Assembly (NCBI GenBank): GCA_023400055.1
Contig: JAEXFN010000018.1
Span: forward strand, 124,001 to 188,000
DNA from: Bacillota bacterium
GTDB taxonomy: Bacteria > Bacillota > UBA4882 > UBA8346
Length of the DNA stretch: 64,000 nucleotides
Direction of reading: 5' to 3'
Shown: one piece after another, positions 25,652 to 34,230 of the stretch
Layout of the letters: every line of letters begins with the position of its first letter
Numbering within the stretch: the first letter of the stretch is position 1
Position numbers and translations under genes: made by a program
The notes under the pieces: model-generated
Seen by the model: only the letters and a program-made list of their open reading frames with translations
Told to the model about the DNA's origin: nothing
Database searches by the model: none

Positions 25652-26296
25652 TCACCAGGACCCTCTGCCGCTGATCAGCACCCCGACGGTCTTCCAAAGG
25701 ATGCGCAGGTCCAGCCCGAGCGACTGATAGCGGATGTAATACAGGTCCAACTCAAGCTTCTCGCCGGGCGACAGCAGGTAACCGCCGTGAACCTGGGCCC
25801 AGCCGGTCAGGCCCGGCTTGACCCGCAGCCGCTCGCCGAAATCCGGAACGTCCCGGCTGAACCGGGCGATCAGCCCGGGCCGTTCCGGCCTGGGACCGAT
25901 CAGGCTCATCTCGCCCCGGATGATGTTGTAAAACTGCGGCAGCTCATCGAGCTTGGTCCGGCGCAGCCAGCGGCCCACCCGGGTGGTGCGGGGATCGTCC
26001 TTTTCGGCCCATTGCAACCCCTGCCGCTCGGCGCCGAGGGTCATCGAACGCAATTTGTAGATGATAAACGGCCGACCGTTCCGGCCCACCCGGACCTGTT
26101 TGTAGAGCACCGGCCCCGGCGACTCCAGCCGGATCAAGCCGCCGCAAAGGACGAGCAGCGGCAGGCTCAGGGCCAGTCCGATCAGGGACAGCACAATATC
26201 CAAACCGCGCTTGAGCGCCGGATACCCCCAAAATGGCTGAGCCGGGGCCGACGGCTGTTCCGGCCGCAGCCGGGAACGGATGGCGGGAATCGCCAT
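25652..26296 (-). CDS. Initiating undecaprenyl-phosphate sugar phosphotransferase
   Basis: Bacterial sugar transferase (PF02397 type) of 214 residues. One N-terminal hydrophobic hairpin (IVLSLIGLALSLPLLVLCGGLI) is followed by GPVLYKQVRVGRNGRPF, YKLRSM, LRRTKLDELPQFYNI and SLIGPRPERP, all family hallmarks; the Asp-Glu of KLDELPQ is catalytic. It moves a sugar-1-phosphate onto undecaprenyl phosphate to begin each repeat unit. The ATG at 26296 has AGAGGAT seven bases upstream; in-frame ATGs at 26344 and 26383 have none. First gene of the exopolysaccharide operon. Confidence 0.92.
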   Translation of the reverse strand: MAIPAIRSRLRPEQPSAPAQPFWGYPALKRGLDIVLSLIGLALSLPLLVLCGGLIRLESPGPVLYKQVRVGRNGRPFIIYKLRSMTLGAERQGLQWAEKDDPRTTRVGRWLRRTKLDELPQFYNIIRGEMSLIGPRPERPGLIARFSRDVPDFGERLRVKPGLTGWAQVHGGYLLSPGEKLELDLYYIRYQSLGLDLRILWKTVGVLISGRGSW

Positions 26297-26411
26297 GGCT
26301 GATCCTCTTCCGGGCAATTTCTTGGGCGCTGCGAATGCGGACATGTTTATAGATATTCCCGAGCCGGTTTTTTTATGATACATGCTGTTTCAACTCGGCG
26401 CTCCCGTTCAA

Positions 26412-26441
26412 CAAAAAAAGACTGCGGTTTCCCGCAGCCTT
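26412..26441 (-). terminator. Intrinsic terminator of the AdoMetDC-like gene
   Basis: Minus strand: CTGCGG, loop GAAA, CCGCAG, then TCTTTTTTTG. It ends transcription from the decarboxylase-like gene before the exopolysaccharide operon. Confidence 0.9.
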
Positions 26442-26478
26442 TTCAGCGTCGTCCTATCATCGGATCGTAACCGCCAAA

Positions 26479-27288
26479 TTATTTTTGATAGACATTGGCC
26501 AGCCAGGCCCGGGTATCGATGGCCGGGGTGGCGGCATCGTTCTTGTACTGCTGGTATTTGCTGCCGCGCGAGATCAGGATCTCGTTGTCGATCGTGCTGT
26601 TCAATACCCCTTTCAACTTGCCCAGCACCTCGCCGTAGTTGAAGAAACGGCAGGAGAAAAGGTCAAAATAAGCCCGCTTGGACTCGGCGAAGTAATGCAG
26701 GCTGATATGGCTCTCGGCGATCATGGTCAGGATCGAGGTGACCTGCTCGTCGCCGGCCCGGTTCTTGACCATATAGGGCCGGAGGATCGGGGTCATTCCG
26801 ATCTGGAACGGCATGGTGTCAAAGAGCGCGAACAGATCGTCCATCGAGCGCGGCCCGTTGTAATCGTGGATATCCAAAAAGACGTGGGGGCCGAAATCCT
26901 CGGCCTCGTTGATCGCGATCTTCGCCGGATAAGTTTCTCGCTTGCCTCGTTCCAGCTGATAGGCGGTGACCTGTTCGGCCGGGAAGGCGTTGCGCAGCAG
27001 CCGCTTCAGTTCTTCGGCGTCGAACGGCTCCGGCGACAACAGATCGACAAAATAAGTCTCCCGGAACGAGAAAGTATGGATCGTAAAATGGCCGCCCGCC
27101 AGAAAGACAAACGCGCTGATTCCGCAGTCCTCCGGCACCACGCCGTTGTAATAGGGCAGGATCATCGGCGGCATCACCATCTTCATCCCCAGCTTCTGGG
27201 GGATCTCCTCCAGCGCCTCGTAGACCAGGAGCATATCATCCAAACGGGAACGATACCCGCGAAAAGCATCCATGACAAAATGGTACAT
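26479..27288 (-). CDS. Internally duplicated S-adenosylmethionine decarboxylase-like protein (SpeD family)
   Basis: Protein of 269 residues that reads as two SpeD-like halves. The C-terminal half has the autocleavage and active-site triad of class 1b SpeD: ESHISLH with E192/S193 as the predicted pyruvoyl cleavage site, H198, and C213 in FDLFSC. The spacings S+5 and S+20 equal those of Thermotoga SpeD (S63, H68, C83). The N-terminal half shows the same strand (GGHFTIHTFSF then FVDLLSP) but G66 and P86 replace the serine and cysteine. Eukaryotic AdoMetDC is also a duplication, but there the N-terminal half is active. Other pyruvoyl SpeD relatives decarboxylate arginine or ornithine. The ATG at 27288 has GGAGGAGG upstream. 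Single-gene unit with its own promoter and terminator. Confidence 0.82.
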   Translation of the reverse strand: MYHFVMDAFRGYRSRLDDMLLVYEALEEIPQKLGMKMVMPPMILPYYNGVVPEDCGISAFVFLAGGHFTIHTFSFRETYFVDLLSPEPFDAEELKRLLRNAFPAEQVTAYQLERGKRETYPAKIAINEAEDFGPHVFLDIHDYNGPRSMDDLFALFDTMPFQIGMTPILRPYMVKNRAGDEQVTSILTMIAESHISLHYFAESKRAYFDLFSCRFFNYGEVLGKLKGVLNSTIDNEILISRGSKYQQYKNDAATPAIDTRAWLANVYQK

Positions 27289-27350
27289 CCCGAAACCTCC
27301 TCCAGCATTTAGACTTTGAACTCTACCAATATAAATATAAAACAAATTAC

Positions 27351-27378
27351 ATTATATACTATGGCGAAGGACCGTCAA
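27351..27378 (-). promoter_or_regulatory. Sigma-A-type promoter of the AdoMetDC-like gene
   Basis: Minus strand TTGACG (27378-27373), 16-bp spacer, TATAAT (27356-27351). About 60 bp upstream of the start codon. Confidence 0.88.
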
Positions 27379-27545
27379 TACTTTTTTCGCTGGAAATTAT
27401 TTCAGTCAAGTGGCTCTGCGGCGCAGCTGGCACCGGGTTTCCAAAGTTGCGGTTCTAGCTTGGCAACGCGGCGAATACCCATGGTATGATCGGCCGATTT
27501 ATCCGGCGGATGCAACGGAGCGGGCAGGATAGGCCGGGGCGGGTC

Positions 27546-27604
27546 GTTGCGGGCCATTTAAGCCCCGTCCGGCAGAGGGCCGAGGGGCTGAAATGGCCCG
27601 CAAC
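27546..27604. repeat. Long inverted repeat (21-bp arms, 17-nt loop)
   Basis: Arms 27546-27566 and 27584-27604 (GTTGCGGGCCATTT... / ...AAATGGCCCGCAAC) pair at 20 of 21 positions. No T-run follows on either strand, so it is not a standard terminator. It sits between two divergent promoters in a 421-bp gap that otherwise holds no gene. Confidence 0.8.
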
Positions 27605-27618
27605 GGCGCCTGATAAAC

Positions 27619-27658
27619 TTTTACATTTAGAAAAAGGGTTTTTAAAAAAAATGTAAAA
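27619..27658 (+). promoter_or_regulatory. Promoter of the sensing operon overlapped by an inverted repeat
   Basis: TTTACA (27620-27625), 17-bp spacer, TAAAAA (27643-27648). A perfect inverted repeat, TTTTACATTT (27619-27628) and AAATGTAAAA (27649-27658), frames the promoter, so a dimeric regulator could occlude it. Confidence 0.55.
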
Positions 27659-27709
27659 TTTAATCTTTGAATAAACTGCTGTCCTTGGAAAAAGAAGGGT
27701 ACACCGGAA

Positions 27710-28717
27710 ATGCGTACCACACTGATCGTCGCCCTGATCTCGCTCATCATGATCGCCACCGCGTTGACGTTGGTCACCCAGACCGTGGGCTACTTCGGCA
27801 ATGAGGCGGAGACGCTGAATTCGCAAAAATACCAGAATTACCGGTACCATTTCGTGCTGATCGCCCACGCCACCGAGGAGAATTACTGGCAACAGGTGCT
27901 GACCGGTTCGGCCGAACTCTGCCGGAACGAGGGCATCGCGCTGGAGAATTACGGCCCGCGCTTCATGAACCTCAAGGAACTGGAGCGGTTTTTAGAGATG
28001 GCGGTCCTCTCCAGCGTCGACGGGATTCTGGTCTCGGCCCCCAACGACCCCCTCCTGATCGGCCTGGTCGATGAGGCCATGGCCAAGCACATCCCGGTAG
28101 TGGCCCTGGGCAGCCGGCTGGAGACCAGCCAGCGCCTCTCGTTTGTCGGCGTGGCAACCGATGACCTGGGCTTTAAGACCGGACAGGCGCTCAGCCAGGC
28201 GATCGGAAACAAGTCGGTCCGCGCCGCCCTGTTGGTCAATTCCAACTTCTCCCCCAGCGGCGTCCAAAGTTACCTGCGGGGGTTCCAAAAAGCCATCGCC
28301 GTCCAGCCGAACCTCTCCATCGGCCTGGTGGTCAACTCCAAAGGCGAGAGCATCAGCGCCGAGGAACAGACCCAGTCGATCCTGAAGAATCATCCCGAGA
28401 TTCAGGCGATCATCTGTTCCGATCCCAATGACACTCTGGGCGTGGCCAAACTGGTGGTCGATCTGAACCGGGTCTCGCAGATCACCATCATCGGCTCGGG
28501 ACTGACGGCGGAGATCGCCACCTACATCCGGCGCGGCGTCATCGCGGGCGTGCTGGCCGACGATCCCGGCGCCCTGGGCGTGCAGGGCATTTCGGCACTG
28601 CTCCGTTTGAAGGAAGGCCGCTCGGCCCAGGAGGTTTACAATATGCCGTTATACCTGATTAACGCCAAAAACGTCGACACCTTTTACCGCCAGTTTAACC
28701 TGGCCGAGTCCGAGTGA
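27710..28717 (+). CDS. Membrane-anchored sugar-binding sensor protein (PBP type I)
   Basis: Periplasmic-binding-protein type I fold, 335 residues, related to RbsB-type proteins. The N-terminal hydrophobic segment (LIVALISLIMIATALTLVT) has no lipobox and probably stays as an anchor. Body motifs include VLIAHATEENYW, GILVSAPNDP, VALGSR and IICSDPNDT. It is the first gene of a kinase-regulator operon and ends in a 4-bp overlap with the kinase gene. This suggests that it presents a ligand to the kinase rather than feeding a transporter, as known for YesMN-like and ChvE-type sensing. The ATG has a distant site, AAGGG. Ligand unknown. Confidence 0.85.
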   Translation: MRTTLIVALISLIMIATALTLVTQTVGYFGNEAETLNSQKYQNYRYHFVLIAHATEENYWQQVLTGSAELCRNEGIALENYGPRFMNLKELERFLEMAVLSSVDGILVSAPNDPLLIGLVDEAMAKHIPVVALGSRLETSQRLSFVGVATDDLGFKTGQALSQAIGNKSVRAALLVNSNFSPSGVQSYLRGFQKAIAVQPNLSIGLVVNSKGESISAEEQTQSILKNHPEIQAIICSDPNDTLGVAKLVVDLNRVSQITIIGSGLTAEIATYIRRGVIAGVLADDPGALGVQGISALLRLKEGRSAQEVYNMPLYLINAKNVDTFYRQFNLAESE

Positions 28718-30222
28718 AAAGCATGCGCACCAAACAGCCGGCCTTTCAGACCATCCGCAGCAAACTATTGATCGCCTTTCTGTTGATGTTGGCCACCTTC
28801 GCGCTGGTCAGCTTCATCTCATATTACAGCGAACGCTTCCTGCTCAACCGGGTGAACGTGCTGCTCACCCACAATGTCAAGCTGAAAGAGTTCCGGGCCG
28901 ATGTCGACAACGTCGTGATCTATCTCGAGAAATATCTGATCTCGCGCAACTTCAACAACCTGCGCGACTATTACCGCTACAGCCAGGCGGTGGACAGCGA
29001 ATACGCCAACCTGGGCGTGATCAAGCCGACGCTCGACAATTTCCTGCTGCTGGAGAACATCCGCAACATGACCCGCTCCTTTCTGGAGGAGGCCGAGACA
29101 GCGGTCCAGGCCAAACGGGCCCGGGACAGCGCCAGCTATCACCGGGCGTTTTTGGAAGTCTCGCGCTACCGGACCAACATCAACTGGGCCATCGACCGCC
29201 TCATCACCCAGCAGCTGGAGGAGAACAGCCGCCAGTACCTGCTCATCTCGAAGCGGCTCACCGACATTCAGCGGCTGGGCCTGATGCTGATCATCGGGGC
29301 GCTGCTGTTCAGCGTGATCATGACCATCTGGATCAGCTACCGGCTGACCAAGCCCCTGCACAAACTGGTCGAAGCGGCCCGGACCATCACCCGGGGCAAG
29401 TTCACCCTGCCGCCGCTGGACGTCTCCTCCAACGACGAAGTGGCGGTGGTGGCCGGCACCTTCAACGATATGGCCTCCAGCCTCGACCGGCTGATCCGGG
29501 AGATGAAAAACCAGTCCGATCTGGAGAAACGCCTTCAGGAACAGCAACTGCAGAACCTGTCGATGAAGAACACGGTGCGCGAGGCGGAGCTGCACGCGCT
29601 GCAATCGCAGATCAATCCGCATTTTCTCTTTAACATGTTGAACGCCGGGGTCCAGCTGGCGGTGATCGAAAACGCCGACAAGACCGCCGAATACGTCGAC
29701 AAAGTCTCCAGCCTCCTGCGGTACAACCTGCGCCGGCTGGACGTGCCGGTGACCATCGCCGAGGAAGCCAATCATTTGCGCACTTATTTCTTTATTTTAC
29801 GGACCCGCTACGGCAACGACCGGTTCCAGTTTGAAGTAGTGATCGCCGAGGCGGTGGCCGATTTCCAGATCCCGCTGTTGACCTTGCAGCCCATCGTCGA
29901 GAACGCCCTGATCCATGGCATCGAGGAACTGGAGTCGGGCGGCCGGATCACCGTCCGGGCCTGGGGAGAGGCCGGACAGGTGGTCGTGGAGGTCGCCGAC
30001 AACGGCCGCGGGATCGATCAAACCACGTTGGAGCTGCTGCAACAGAATCAGATGCGCAGTTCCGGCCATACCACCGGACTGGGATTGCAGAACGTCAAGG
30101 AGCGGTTGCGCATCTTTTTCGGCGCGGATCAATTGATGCAGATTGAGAGCGTCAGCGGTCGGGGAACGACCGTGACCTTACGTTTGCCGGCGCGGACCGG
30201 TGGAGAGGGTGAAGTGGCATGA
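28714..30222 (+). CDS. LytS/YesM-type sensor histidine kinase
   Basis: Kinase of about 502 residues: one membrane segment near residues 15-32, an extracytoplasmic helical sensor domain, a second segment (LGLMLIIGALLFSVIMTIWI) near 190-210, HAMP, then His_kinase with QINPHFLFNMLN carrying the phosphorylated histidine, and HATPase_c with VENALIHG and DNGRGID. The start is GTG at 28714, overlapping the upstream stop, with an in-frame ATG at 28723 as alternative. It overlaps the response regulator gene by 4 bp. The arrangement binding protein-kinase-AraC regulator is typical of sugar sensing in Bacillota. Confidence 0.92.
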   Translation: MKSMRTKQPAFQTIRSKLLIAFLLMLATFALVSFISYYSERFLLNRVNVLLTHNVKLKEFRADVDNVVIYLEKYLISRNFNNLRDYYRYSQAVDSEYANLGVIKPTLDNFLLLENIRNMTRSFLEEAETAVQAKRARDSASYHRAFLEVSRYRTNINWAIDRLITQQLEENSRQYLLISKRLTDIQRLGLMLIIGALLFSVIMTIWISYRLTKPLHKLVEAARTITRGKFTLPPLDVSSNDEVAVVAGTFNDMASSLDRLIREMKNQSDLEKRLQEQQLQNLSMKNTVREAELHALQSQINPHFLFNMLNAGVQLAVIENADKTAEYVDKVSSLLRYNLRRLDVPVTIAEEANHLRTYFFILRTRYGNDRFQFEVVIAEAVADFQIPLLTLQPIVENALIHGIEELESGGRITVRAWGEAGQVVVEVADNGRGIDQTTLELLQQNQMRSSGHTTGLGLQNVKERLRIFFGADQLMQIESVSGRGTTVTLRLPARTGGEGEVA

Positions 30223-31832
30223 TGCGGGTGCTGGTTGCGGACGATGAGCAAATTATGCTGGAGGCCATCGCCAAAGTGCTGTCGCCGAAGGAAGGCGTGG
30301 AACTGATGACGGCCCGTTCCGGCCGGGAGGCCATCGAGATCGCCGAGAGTTTCCGGCCCGATCTGGTGATGATGGACATTAAGATGCCCGGCATCAACGG
30401 CCTGGAAGCCCTGGCCGAAATCCGCCGCTTCAACTCCCATACCGTGCTGGTGATCCTCTCGGCCTACGATAATTTCAATTACGCCCAGGAAGCCATCCGG
30501 CTGGATGTCTTCGATTACTTGTTGAAGCCGATCAATAAGACCCGGATCCTGGAGATGATCCACAAGGTCCAGGCTCATCTGGAAGGGCTGCGCGCCGCCC
30601 GCCAGGAGGAGCTGGCGCTCCGGGAGCGTTACAAAAAGCTGTTGCCGCTGATCGAGAATGAGTTTCTGCACGCCCTGCAGAACGGGATCGACCGCTCGGC
30701 CCTCATGGAATACCAGGAGTTGCTGGGCATCGAGTTTCAAGGCGGCTTCTTCCTGGCGGTCCTCTATGCCGACGAGGCCTACACCTCGGGCGGCGAGATC
30801 GAACAGAAATATCTGGTCCGCGAGAAACTGGAGGAGCTGGCCGAAGGCATCCGCCACCTCTTCCCCTGCCTGGTCGGGCCGGTCAAGACCAATCCGATCA
30901 CCGTCTTCGTGCCTCTCAGCCGGCTGGAGGAGGACGAGGTGGTCGACGCCGCCTGGTACGCCACCCGGATCGTCGAATGGTTCCGGGCCGAGCACGGGAT
31001 CACCCGGACCCGCATCGGCGTCGGTTCCTGTTACGAATCCGCCTCCAGCCTGGGCCGCTCCTATCAGGAAGCCCTGATGGCCTTGAACTTCCCCGCCGAC
31101 AACGCGGTCTACTGCTACGAAGCCTTCCGCCGCTACAGCGCGGCCGACTGGGAAGGCGAGCTCCGCCAGCAGTTGCAGGAGATCGCCGAGGCGGTGCGTT
31201 TCGGCCATCTTTACCGGACCGAGATCCTGCTGAACCGCCTGGCCGCCCGCTACGGCGGGTTAGTCGTGCCCGAACGTCATGTCCTCTTGGGCGAGCTCTT
31301 GGAACTGCTGCTCTCCACCTTCCGGCTGGTCCGGGAGAACGGCCGGCCCGGCTCGGCCTATCCCTCCCCCGATCAGCTGCTGGCCTGGTTCAACGGGTCC
31401 CAGGCCACCGAGATCATCGTCCGGAACGTAGCCGCCCAGATCCTGGCCCTGACCCGGGAGATCAAGGACGGCCGCGAGAGCCAGGTCAAGGCGGTCATCC
31501 TTCAGGCCAAGGAGCAGATCGACCGGATGTACCAGGAGGATCTCAGCCTCGACGATCTGGCCCAGGCCGTTTCGGTCAGCCCGTTTTACCTGAGCCGGCT
31601 CTTCCGGGAGGAGCTGGGCGTCAGTTTTACCGAGTACATCACCAAGCTCCGGCTGGAGAAGGCCATCTCGCTCTTGGCGGAGGGGCTGCCGGTGAAGGAG
31701 TGCTGCTTCGCGGTGGGCTACAACGACCCGAATTACTTTTCGCGGCTCTTCCGCAAGTATTATCACCTCTCGCCGACCGAATACCGGGACGATGCCATGC
31801 AGCGGAAGGAGCGGCTGAGTCAAAATGAATAA
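30219..31832 (+). CDS. YesN-type response regulator with AraC DNA-binding domain
   Basis: Protein of 537 residues. REC domain: acidic pair in VADDEQI, phosphoacceptor Asp in LVMMDIKMPG, and Lys in YLLKPI. A central linker of about 300 residues follows, then two AraC helix-turn-helix motifs (SLDDLAQAVSVSPFYLSRLF and VKECCFAVGYNDPNYFSRLF-like text). It is expected to activate transcription when phosphorylated by the adjacent kinase. The best candidates for its targets are the xylose-type and galactose-type operons downstream, whose promoters share a 37-bp element. The ATG at 30219 overlaps the kinase stop and has GAGGG nine bases upstream. Confidence 0.92.
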   Translation: MMRVLVADDEQIMLEAIAKVLSPKEGVELMTARSGREAIEIAESFRPDLVMMDIKMPGINGLEALAEIRRFNSHTVLVILSAYDNFNYAQEAIRLDVFDYLLKPINKTRILEMIHKVQAHLEGLRAARQEELALRERYKKLLPLIENEFLHALQNGIDRSALMEYQELLGIEFQGGFFLAVLYADEAYTSGGEIEQKYLVREKLEELAEGIRHLFPCLVGPVKTNPITVFVPLSRLEEDEVVDAAWYATRIVEWFRAEHGITRTRIGVGSCYESASSLGRSYQEALMALNFPADNAVYCYEAFRRYSAADWEGELRQQLQEIAEAVRFGHLYRTEILLNRLAARYGGLVVPERHVLLGELLELLLSTFRLVRENGRPGSAYPSPDQLLAWFNGSQATEIIVRNVAAQILALTREIKDGRESQVKAVILQAKEQIDRMYQEDLSLDDLAQAVSVSPFYLSRLFREELGVSFTEYITKLRLEKAISLLAEGLPVKECCFAVGYNDPNYFSRLFRKYYHLSPTEYRDDAMQRKERLSQNE

Positions 31833-32874
31833 CCGACGCGGCTTATTGCTGTTCTTCATCCTCTTCGGGCTGTTCTTCCTGAGCGGCTGCTCATGGTGGG
31901 GGGCGCTGGGCGGGGCCCAGATCGGCTACCGGCCGATCCGGATCGGCCTGGCCATGGCGACCCTCCAGGAGGAACGCTGGCGGCGGGACCGCGACTATTT
32001 CGCGGAGCGCGCCAGCCAGCTCGGCGCGGAACTGTTCGTCCAAAACGCCAATAACGACCAGCAGGAACAGTATCAGCAAGTCGAGTACCTGCTCAGCCGG
32101 AAGATCGATGTGCTGGTGATCGTACCCCACGACCTGAACCAGGCCGCGGCAGCGGTGCAGCTGGCCAAGCAGGCGGGAGTCAAAGTCATCTCCTACGACC
32201 GCCTGATCCGCAACGCCAATCTCGATCTCTATGTCTCCTTCGACAACGTCAAGGTCGGGGAACTGATGGCCGAATACCTGGTCAACCGCGCGCCCAGCGG
32301 CGATTACGTGATCATCAACGGCGCGCCGACCGACAACAACTGTTACATGTTCAACCAAGGTTACAAGAATATTCTGAATAATTACATCAAGGACCGCAAG
32401 ATCCGCATCACCTTCGAAGCCTGGGCCGACGATTGGAAACCGGAATTCGCCTACCAGTACATTCAGACGCTGCTCAGCCAGAAGAAGCCCTTCAACGCGG
32501 TGATCGCCGCCAATGACAGCCTGGCCAGCGCGGTCATCGAAGCCCTCTCCGAATGGCGGCTGGCCGGCAAGATCATGGTGGTCGGCCACGACGCCGATCT
32601 CTCGGGCTGCCAGCGCATTGTCGAAGGCACTCAGCTGATGACGGTCTACAAGCCCATCCGCAAGCTGGCGTACCGTGCCGCCGACCTGGCGGTGGCGATG
32701 GCCGGCGGCAAGAGCTTCAAGACCAACCATCCGCCGATCTTCAACGGCAAACATTTCGTGCCGTCGGAGATCATCACCCCGATCCCCATCGACAAAGATA
32801 ATATGGATATCATTGTCAAAGATGGATTCCACCGCAAGGAAGAGATCTATATGAACCTCCCTTCCGCCCGCTAA
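31825..32874 (+). CDS. Lipoprotein sugar-binding protein, XylF-like
   Basis: Binding protein of 349 residues with a lipobox (LFFLSGC), so it is anchored by lipid. It is clearly homologous to the XylF-like protein encoded next (shared EERW-RDRD, SFDN-VG, GAPTDNN and QRIVEGTQ segments). It overlaps the regulator gene by 8 bp, so it belongs to the sensing operon rather than the transporter. It may capture the same sugar for the kinase, or be a second ligand donor for the transporter. The ATG has GGAG 13 bases upstream, so translation may depend on coupling. Confidence 0.88.
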   Translation: MNNRRGLLLFFILFGLFFLSGCSWWGALGGAQIGYRPIRIGLAMATLQEERWRRDRDYFAERASQLGAELFVQNANNDQQEQYQQVEYLLSRKIDVLVIVPHDLNQAAAAVQLAKQAGVKVISYDRLIRNANLDLYVSFDNVKVGELMAEYLVNRAPSGDYVIINGAPTDNNCYMFNQGYKNILNNYIKDRKIRITFEAWADDWKPEFAYQYIQTLLSQKKPFNAVIAANDSLASAVIEALSEWRLAGKIMVVGHDADLSGCQRIVEGTQLMTVYKPIRKLAYRAADLAVAMAGGKSFKTNHPPIFNGKHFVPSEIITPIPIDKDNMDIIVKDGFHRKEEIYMNLPSAR

Positions 32875-32958
32875 ACGGCTTTTTCATTCTGGAATAGCAT
32901 CCATCGCACTACAAAAAAATCCTACGCCGCTCCAATGTAACGAAGCAGTTTCAACTTT

Positions 32959-33024
32959 ACAACATATTAATGATGATCCTTCGCAATCGTTTCTAGATAC
33001 AACTCCTCCCCATCATGATACGAT
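32959..33024 (+). promoter_or_regulatory. xyl-type operon promoter with shared 37-bp upstream element
   Basis: A 37-bp element (32959-32995) directly precedes GATACA (-35, 32996-33001), a 17-bp spacer, and TACGAT (33019-33024) with an extended TGA. The same element is found at 37063 with 31 of 37 identical bases and the same spacing. The poor -35 box and fixed position suggest an activator that touches RNA polymerase. Confidence 0.75.
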
Positions 33025-33084
33025 GGGTACGATCACCGGGCAAGAACTCTTGTCCCGGAATTGAATATTTAAGGAGGAGTTTGA

Positions 33085-34107
33085 GTGAAGAAATGGGTTG
33101 TGTTTGGTTTGTTTTTGGTTTTGGCCATTTCCAGCATCGGTTTTGCCGCTCCCAAGATCAAGATCGGTCTCTCGCTGGATACCTTGAAAGAGGAACGTTG
33201 GCACCGGGATCGTGATATCTTCACCGCCCAAGCCAAAAAACTTGGCGCCGAGGTTTTAGTGCAGGCCGCCAACGGCGACGACGCATTGCAAGTCTCCCAA
33301 TCCGAGAACCTGCTCTCCCAGGGCGTGAACGTTCTGGTCGTCGTCCCGCACAATGCCGAAGCTTGCGCCACCATCGTGGAATCCGCGAAGAAATCCAAAG
33401 TTCCGGTCATCGCTTATGACCGTCTGATCAAAAACTCCAATGTCGACCTGTACATTTCCTTCGACAACGAACAGGTCGGCTTCCTTCAAGCCAGCTACCT
33501 CACGAAGTTGAAACCCAGCGGGACCTACGTCTACATCGGCGGCGCCCCGACCGATAACAACGCTTACATGTTCAAGGCCGGCGCGATGAAAGTCCTCGAT
33601 CCGCTGGTGAAATCCGGCAAGATTACGCTCGCTTACGACCAATTCACCAACGACTGGAAGCCGGAAGTGGCCCAGAGCAACATGGAGAACGCCCTCACCA
33701 AACTGAACAATAAAGTCGATGCGGTTGTGGCCGCCAACGACGGCACCGCCGGCGGCGTCATCCAGGCCCTCACCGACCAGAAACTGGCCGGCAAGGTTCC
33801 CGTATCCGGTCAGGACGCCGACTTGGCCGCCTGCCAACGGATCGTTGAAGGCACCCAATCGATGACCGTTTACAAACCGATCAAGAAGATCGCCACCGCT
33901 TCCGCCCAAGCCGCCGTGCTCCTGGCGCAAGGCAAGAAAGTGAAGACCAACAAAGTCGTCAACAACGGCAAAATCGACGTGCCGTTCCTGGCGCTGACCC
34001 CGATCTCGGTCGACAAGACCAATATGTACAACGCCGTTATCAAAGACGGTTTCCATTCGGTGGAAGAAGTTTACCGCAACGTTCCGAAGAGCCAATGGCC
34101 GAAATAA
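33085..34107 (+). CDS. xylF: D-xylose-type ABC transporter substrate-binding protein
   Basis: Secreted binding protein of 340 residues; signal peptide VVFGLFLVLAISSIGFA. It aligns in pattern with XylF: LSLDTLKEERWHRDRD, DVLVVVPH-type strand, AYDRLI, YISFDNEQVG, GGAPTDNNA and SGQDADLAACQRIV. The GTG start at 33085 has AAGGAGG seven bases upstream. First gene of a three-gene operon; a stem-loop after its stop probably leaves more binding protein than ATPase. Codon choice is strongly biased, as for an abundant protein. Xylose is the likely ligand, but related pentoses or glucose are possible. Confidence 0.88.
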   Translation: MKKWVVFGLFLVLAISSIGFAAPKIKIGLSLDTLKEERWHRDRDIFTAQAKKLGAEVLVQAANGDDALQVSQSENLLSQGVNVLVVVPHNAEACATIVESAKKSKVPVIAYDRLIKNSNVDLYISFDNEQVGFLQASYLTKLKPSGTYVYIGGAPTDNNAYMFKAGAMKVLDPLVKSGKITLAYDQFTNDWKPEVAQSNMENALTKLNNKVDAVVAANDGTAGGVIQALTDQKLAGKVPVSGQDADLAACQRIVEGTQSMTVYKPIKKIATASAQAAVLLAQGKKVKTNKVVNNGKIDVPFLALTPISVDKTNMYNAVIKDGFHSVEEVYRNVPKSQWPK

Positions 34108-34125
34108 TGCGGTGAAGTTTGCCCG

Positions 34126-34153
34126 GAAGAGGGAGTGATCCTCCCTCTTCTTT
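34126..34153 (+). terminator. Intercistronic stem-loop after xylF-like gene
   Basis: GAAGAGGGAG, loop TGATC, CTCCCTCTTC, then TTTCAAT. The short T-run suggests partial termination or mRNA stabilisation rather than complete stop. Confidence 0.7.
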
Positions 34154-34230
34154 CAATATTATTTACGCGAAGGATGCAACGCGGCGGCGCTTCCGGCCCC
34201 CGCGCAAGGATATAGAGAGGAGGAACCCTG

